Part shown: positions 8,401 to 9,465 of the stretch, in pieces
Numbering within the stretch: position 1 is the first letter of the stretch
Layout: each line of letters starts with the position of its first letter
NCBI GenBank assembly: GCA_021323835.1
Contig: JAJPKI010000005.1
Location: 1 to 9,465, forward strand
Reading direction: 5' to 3'
DNA from: Verrucomicrobiota bacterium
GTDB taxonomy: Bacteria > Verrucomicrobiota > Verrucomicrobiia > Limisphaerales > UBA11358
Length of the DNA: 9,465 nt
Notes under the pieces: generated by a model
Database searches by the model: none
What the model was told of the DNA's origin: nothing
Seen by the model: only the letters and a program-made list of their open reading frames with translations
Made by a program: the position numbers and the translations under genes

Positions 8401-8660
8401 ACAATTTATTAAACGCGGCACAGAATCCGCGGTTGAAGAATGCAATTGATAACTTGTATCGTCCTGGCGCAAAATTAGGCAATGGAAGCTCTATGGATGC
8501 GCTTCGTATTGAAGGAACTCATTTACAAAAGTTATTTGATCGACAGACGCAATTGTTAAATATTCTCCGAGAGGAAAATTTAAATGCAAGAGATACACAG
8601 ATTACTAAAGACCTTCTTAATGATATTCAAAACGCAATTACTGAACATTATAGTAAATGA
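2484..8660 (+). CDS. secreted RHS/YD-repeat polymorphic toxin with N-terminal C39-like peptidase domain
   Basis: One intact frame of 2058 residues. Residues 1-39 look like a Sec signal peptide: basic start, hydrophobic IVGTVLAILLGSI at 21-33, cut near SHSA/E40. Residues ~50-180 are helical. Residues ~200-320 resemble a C39 (papain-like) peptidase with a Cys-His-Asp set: C209 in YRCGTFAL, H279 in QNHYAAIL, D295 in VNDPTFG. A beta-rich linker (~365-550) with LFLPNGGEVFYP follows. YD repeats fill ~555-1800 (e.g. YKYDSDGRLTNRL, YTYDAVGNLTNIVYP), with SWCGCGSL at 1086-1093 and an Ig-like insert near 1556-1625. The RHS core is RWYVPDLDRFANRDPIQ (1807-1823) to YGDPLGL (1841-1847). The 211-residue variable tip follows. 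By analogy with RHS and Tc toxins, the repeats should form a hollow shell that encloses the tip. The start is ATG 2484 after TGAAAAG. The 3' end overlaps the likely immunity gene. The substrate of the peptidase and the target of the tip are not known. Confidence 0.9.
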   Translation: MQIRPYFSDKTKIGFTQSFRIVGTVLAILLGSIIKSHSAEIASTNSTQQILQMQTFREGLVWIGNKEPTEAENKELLEVLTHLNEEWWTAGVEQFLQDYPHSPWAASLRHDYASFCRRTGRTTTALDQWQAAWEVVKDDNSAQGQKLAGTILANWMDLLSSLGRLEKLKELVAVGDQRNFINPADRDKFEGAKNSYFLMQMHPEIAYRCGTFALKAIGEKLHSTNILESLVEIPSPTNGFSMAALVDIAKQYGLNMVPVRRSQGQDLIVPSVVHWRQNHYAAILEREGDNYLVNDPTFGSEKWMPADIINQEASGEFLIPTTSLANGWKRLALKETKNIHGMGLPDNIKDGNDKGKHPICPGMPTWFVTEPYINLWLADEPISYLTSRGEPFTFRITYKQRDTVSSVSPEIAAGGIENSWYSFIYLINVSPCPSGPPPIICNMNFYKANATLFLPNGGEVFYPFSNFNSDPPVYDAETRTTLQPQAPTVALAAGFDNGRNGLQIVHADGSRDIYGYGFLDAVVAGDYREARFYLTRHIDLHGDTTWFNYGATNNIIVLKSVVDCDGLTNTLKYNSSGTQLIEVDNPYGAKAQFKYDASGNLTNIIDAQGLTSGISYDANNYPKTLTTPYGTTQFSVFINATVANTNNGQGNFGGHNLIDRSVQVTDPVGANYLYLYRYDSSSFMSSSFSSSDVPTSTPVGTLDSGTNTTANLAAICYRNSFYWGPRQFAGLSTTNTSSFTANDYLCGRMKHWLEDQNQLYLSGYLSVERDSSPDGSTEGLKTFYDYIGKLAGYNFCAGSYPLPSVTAWRMPNGETHYQYQKFDYFGNVTNSVSTYTLSGGSVGTRTNQFIYADNNYTNYFSDQPNGGHVVATYVFTVPNLLTKIIAPDGSVIWSCGGFDVVAYSNNFQTVSSTTNSAIFYSKRVLPDNVTNAVGDVSSFSYGSPMPVKDYYYNTNYFATGFSGYNKITSITSFAGLTITNFYNANGFLTQTIDLQIGRTNSFGYTGNGLIGAFTNELGLNVSATWDNLLRLTSAHFPDGTYVSNRFDQLDLGGVRDRLGNWTTYGHDGARHLTSITNANNAVTLLSWCGCGSLTDILDPLNNDTSLYYDNQGNLTNVNFPDGSKLFYQYDLAARRTSVADGASRTWLFGYNNQGLVTVISNTYGKVQGTFYDIRDRQVSVTNEDGIVVTNSFDPLDRILTRTWPNSATEGFSYSAQGIAFYTNQLNQVTKFGYDAAMRKIAETNANNEVSLFTYDAASDLLTLTDGKNQTTTWTYDLFGNVSNKVDAANNLLFVYKYDSDGRLTNRLSAAKGATTYTYDAVGNLTNIVYPVSPAIVLTYDPLNRLTNMVDAVGTTAFTYSQVGQLLSEDGPWANDTVSYTYSQELRATLGLSQPSGSWSQTYSYDNARRLTGLTSPAGTFGYSYFAPASVLPVSVTLPNSAYITNTYDTLARLTGTYLKNSGNTVLDSQTYAYDTGNERTQQVFMAGNFINYGYDQIGQLKAAVGKESGGTTSRLQEQLGYGYDTADNLNLRTNNALVQTFNVNNLNELTTITNKGTLTVAGTTTVPATSVTVNGSTANHYADATFALGGFTVTNGINGYTAIGTDVAGNKGTNSITVNLPATNTYAYDLNGNLLTNGNEVLVWNDENELVTNFVAGSWKSEFVYDGLLRRRIERDYSWNGSAWTQTNEIRFIYDGDVVIQHRDTNNLPTLTLTRGLDLSGELQDAGGIGGLLAMTESSGTSSYYHADGAGNVMMLINTNQLMVAKAEYEPYGNFLSLSGPKASINPYWYSSKPIHWQSGKYDFLYRWYVPDLDRFANRDPIQEMGGINLYNFVGNSPMNYGDPLGLYGFSDYKRDFGDGWNMVKSGVGKGLTSAEEFFTGKPGDYQADPNSIQYLSNQAGVGVTPLTDKDGNCVDATKLVFTGVFLSPIVALIPGGEEAELINAGRTAKAAKDVEEVEKIGNDVKLLNTARNNLLNAAQNPRLKNAIDNLYRPGAKLGNGSSMDALRIEGTHLQKLFDRQTQLLNILREENLNARDTQITKDLLNDIQNAITEHYSK
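3084..3443 (+). other. C39-like cysteine peptidase domain (residues ~200-320 of the RHS protein)
   Basis: The candidate nucleophile Cys209 sits in RCGTFAL, the CG-x-x-AL pattern at the start of a papain-fold helix. About 70 residues later comes SVVHWRQNHYAAIL, in which H279 matches the catalytic His of C39 peptidases (H-[FY]-x-x-[ILV]). D295 in NDP follows at the usual distance. The three residues are in the right order and spacing. C39 domains usually process double-glycine leaders within peptide exporters; here there is no ABC transporter part. I could not confirm the oxyanion-hole Gln that normally precedes the Cys: Q200 lies nine residues upstream and is a candidate. A catalytically dead, structural role is possible. 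Confidence 0.65.
7149..7358 (+). other. Ig-like insert between YD repeats (residues ~1556-1625)
   Basis: Between two normal YD repeats the protein changes to a Thr/Val/Gly-rich beta stretch (GTLTVAGTTTVPATSVTVNG through YTAIGTDVAGNKGTNSITVN) and returns to YD style at NTYAYDLNGNLLTNGNEV. The alternating Val/Thr pattern and the TDVAGN turn resemble bacterial Ig-like modules. It could decorate the outside of the YD shell or bind a partner. The boundaries are approximate. Confidence 0.5.
8025..8657 (+). other. variable C-terminal toxin tip of the RHS protein (residues 1848-2058)
   Basis: The tip begins right after the DPLGL core motif. It has a first part ending in a hydrophobic run (TKLVFTGVFLSPIVALIPGG, 1918-1937), a charged helical linker (AKAAKDVEEVEKIGNDVK) and a final domain of about 78 residues (1981-2058) from NPRLKNAIDNLYRPGAKLG through MDALRIEGTHLQK to a helical end. 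From memory, tips with NLYRPGA, DALR and H-x-QK motifs recur at the ends of many polymorphic toxins. I cannot name the family or activity. In the forms I recall, a TG-x-x-x-GG loop sits between DALR and H-x-QK; here the two are nearly fused, so the loop appears missing. Confidence 0.6.
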
Positions 8661-9055
8661 ATAACTTCATTCATCGTCCCAACCAAATAGAGCATGTGCC
8701 GACTATTTTAGCTTCTAAAGTTGCGGGCTTTATTGAATCGCCCGAATATCATGAAATGCGAAATTATGAATTAAATATACCCGGGGTTGTGTGTTCTCAT
8801 TTTGCTAAATACCTTCAGAGACTTCATCAGGAACAAGCGCACCTTGTTAAAACTGAAACATTGGAAAAGGCAATTAGTTCTGCGCATGAAATATTGAATC
8901 TTTTGGCGCGTTCTGCTGAAACCCACGCCTTGGTTACGGACGAAATATTTGAAGCTTTCGACTGTTCACCTGACATATTGGAAAAAATTAAGAGTCATTT
9001 AAAGCCGGAGGCATTTGCGCTTTATGAACGTTGGCAAAATTCCAAAAATGCATAG
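8657..9055 (+). CDS. putative immunity protein for the RHS toxin tip
   Basis: A 132-residue protein, apparently all helical, with no signal peptide or membrane segment, so it should be cytoplasmic. Its ATG at 8657 overlaps the toxin stop as ATGA and there is no clear ribosome site of its own, which suggests translational coupling. Helical stretches include CSHFAKYLQRLHQEQAHL (46-63), TLEKAISSAHEILNLLAR (68-85) and ALVTDEIFEAF (91-101), ending with KPEAFALYERWQ. The pattern loosely recalls small helical immunity-like families such as DUF7674, but I am not certain. The immunity role rests mainly on position: a small gene directly after an RHS tip almost always protects the producer by binding the tip. 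It is also AT-richer than the RHS shell, consistent with the tip and this gene having moved together. Confidence 0.72.
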   Translation: MNNFIHRPNQIEHVPTILASKVAGFIESPEYHEMRNYELNIPGVVCSHFAKYLQRLHQEQAHLVKTETLEKAISSAHEILNLLARSAETHALVTDEIFEAFDCSPDILEKIKSHLKPEAFALYERWQNSKNA

Positions 9056-9068
9056 ATAGTCAACTTAG

Positions 9069-9212
9069 GCAAGCTGGGAGCGGGTCGAATGGAAGTTTTC
9101 TATTGATAGGTGCGCTAATGAATGTGTTGCGTATGAAAATCGAGAAAAAATCAAAATGGCAGCGTGGGCAATCGAAGACAAGCTTCGTAAAATTTTTGGC
9201 CCGCGATTTTAA
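9069..9212 (+). pseudogene. protein-like orphan fragment downstream of the immunity gene
   Basis: After TAG 9066-9068 this frame is open for 47 codons to TAA 9210-9212. The reading ASWERVEWKFSIDRCANECV then YENREKIKMAAWAIEDKLRKIFGPRF has natural-looking composition and helix-like amphipathic spacing, unlike the competing frame, which gives a Ser/Lys-rich chain. There is no start codon before an internal ATG at 9156. It may be the C-terminal stub of a lost gene, such as a displaced tip or orphan immunity gene, or chance. I do not recognise it. Confidence 0.3.
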
Positions 9213-9465
9213 TTAACGCGAATCGGGATTTTTCGATTCCAATTGCAACAACTTCGTTTCCAATTCCCCCATTTTTCTGCTCGCGGCCAACAGTTGGTCG
9301 AAGAACCCATTTCGCTCCTTTTGCAACTGCTCAATAAAATGATCCTTTGCTCGATTGGTGATTTCCAAATCTCGAATTTTGATTTCCAATTCTTTCGTAT
9401 CGCTCGAATCATCCCGAACCGTGCGGAACGCTTCCGCATCCTTCGGAACGTTTCCGACGGCTTCG
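9213..9465 (-). CDS. C-terminal part of a coiled-coil protein, N-terminus cut by window edge
   Basis: Reading leftwards from base 9464, this minus-strand frame is open for 83 codons to TAA (9215-9213). After an acidic stretch (KDAEAFRTVRDDSSDTKE) comes a long charged helix with heptad-like hydrophobic spacing: LEIKIRDLEITNRAKDHFIE, then QLQKERNGFFDQLLAASRK, then MGELETKLLQLESKNPDSR. This is typical of a dimerising coiled coil at the end of a DNA-binding or plasmid/phage-type regulator, in which a helix-turn-helix would precede it beyond the window. That identity is a guess from style. The gene converges on the plus-strand fragment, both stops being supplied by the palindrome TTAATTAA at 9209-9216. 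Confidence 0.6.
   Translation of the reverse strand, partial: EAVGNVPKDAEAFRTVRDDSSDTKELEIKIRDLEITNRAKDHFIEQLQKERNGFFDQLLAASRKMGELETKLLQLESKNPDSR

Noticed and set aside
9031..9216. 61-codon open frame overlapping the end of the immunity gene
   Set aside because: It starts inside the immunity gene and gives a low-complexity Ser/Lys-rich chain; the neighbouring frame (9069-9212) looks far more protein-like.
9220..9239. GAATCG-8-CGATTC hairpin as a terminator
   Set aside because: The stem has only 6 base pairs, it lies inside the coding end of the coiled-coil gene, and no T-run follows.
9209..9439. Minus-strand 76-codon open frame rich in Arg, Trp and Ser
   Set aside because: Another minus-strand frame over the same bases gives a clean coiled coil, so this is a shadow.
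1..9465. CRISPR array, tRNA or rRNA genes
   Set aside because: I saw no regularly spaced direct repeats and no tRNA-like or rRNA-like sequence; repetition in the RHS gene is at the level of the YD protein motif.

Overview
The window looks like an accessory region of a Verrucomicrobiota genome (Limisphaerales/Pedosphaeraceae-like), possibly from a metagenome assembly. This rests on the style of two proteins. One is a very long secreted YD-repeat (RHS) protein with a C39-like peptidase domain near its N-terminus and a Trp-Cys-Gly-Cys-Gly motif inside the repeats. The other is a remnant ending in a beta-helix-like stretch plus a calcium-loop tail, a kind of protein I associate with the same phylum. 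I had no database, so the placement is an inference.

Layout: (1) Bases 1-696, minus strand, hold most of an IS1595-family (ISXO2-like) transposase whose C-terminus lies beyond the left edge. (2) Bases 697-1014 are a non-coding gap with a strong hairpin. (3) Bases 1015-1811, plus strand, are a tight two-gene unit: a small stand-alone PD-(D/E)XK nuclease-like protein and an unrecognised ~110-residue partner. (4) Bases ~1812-2465 are the 3' remnant of a large secreted protein gene that has lost its 5' end. (5) Bases 2484-8660 hold one intact 2058-residue RHS/YD-repeat protein with a signal peptide, a C39-like cysteine peptidase domain, the YD-repeat shell, an RHS core motif and a variable 211-residue C-terminal tip. 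(6) Bases 8657-9055 hold a small, predicted all-helical protein that overlaps the RHS stop codon by ATGA, the position of an immunity protein. (7) Bases 9069-9465 hold a protein-like open fragment on the plus strand that converges exactly on the 3' end of a coiled-coil protein coded on the minus strand and cut by the right edge.

How the parts work together: items 5 and 6 form a convincing polymorphic toxin-immunity locus. A secreted YD-repeat carrier ends in an exchangeable tip, the tip is AT-richer than the shell, and a small co-translated protein follows it. The transposase, the truncated gene next to the nuclease pair and the orphan fragment downstream all indicate a region that has been rearranged repeatedly. 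The most interesting points are the C39-like peptidase built into the toxin carrier, the short and unassigned toxin tip with its partner, and the nuclease-like two-gene unit that abuts a beheaded gene.
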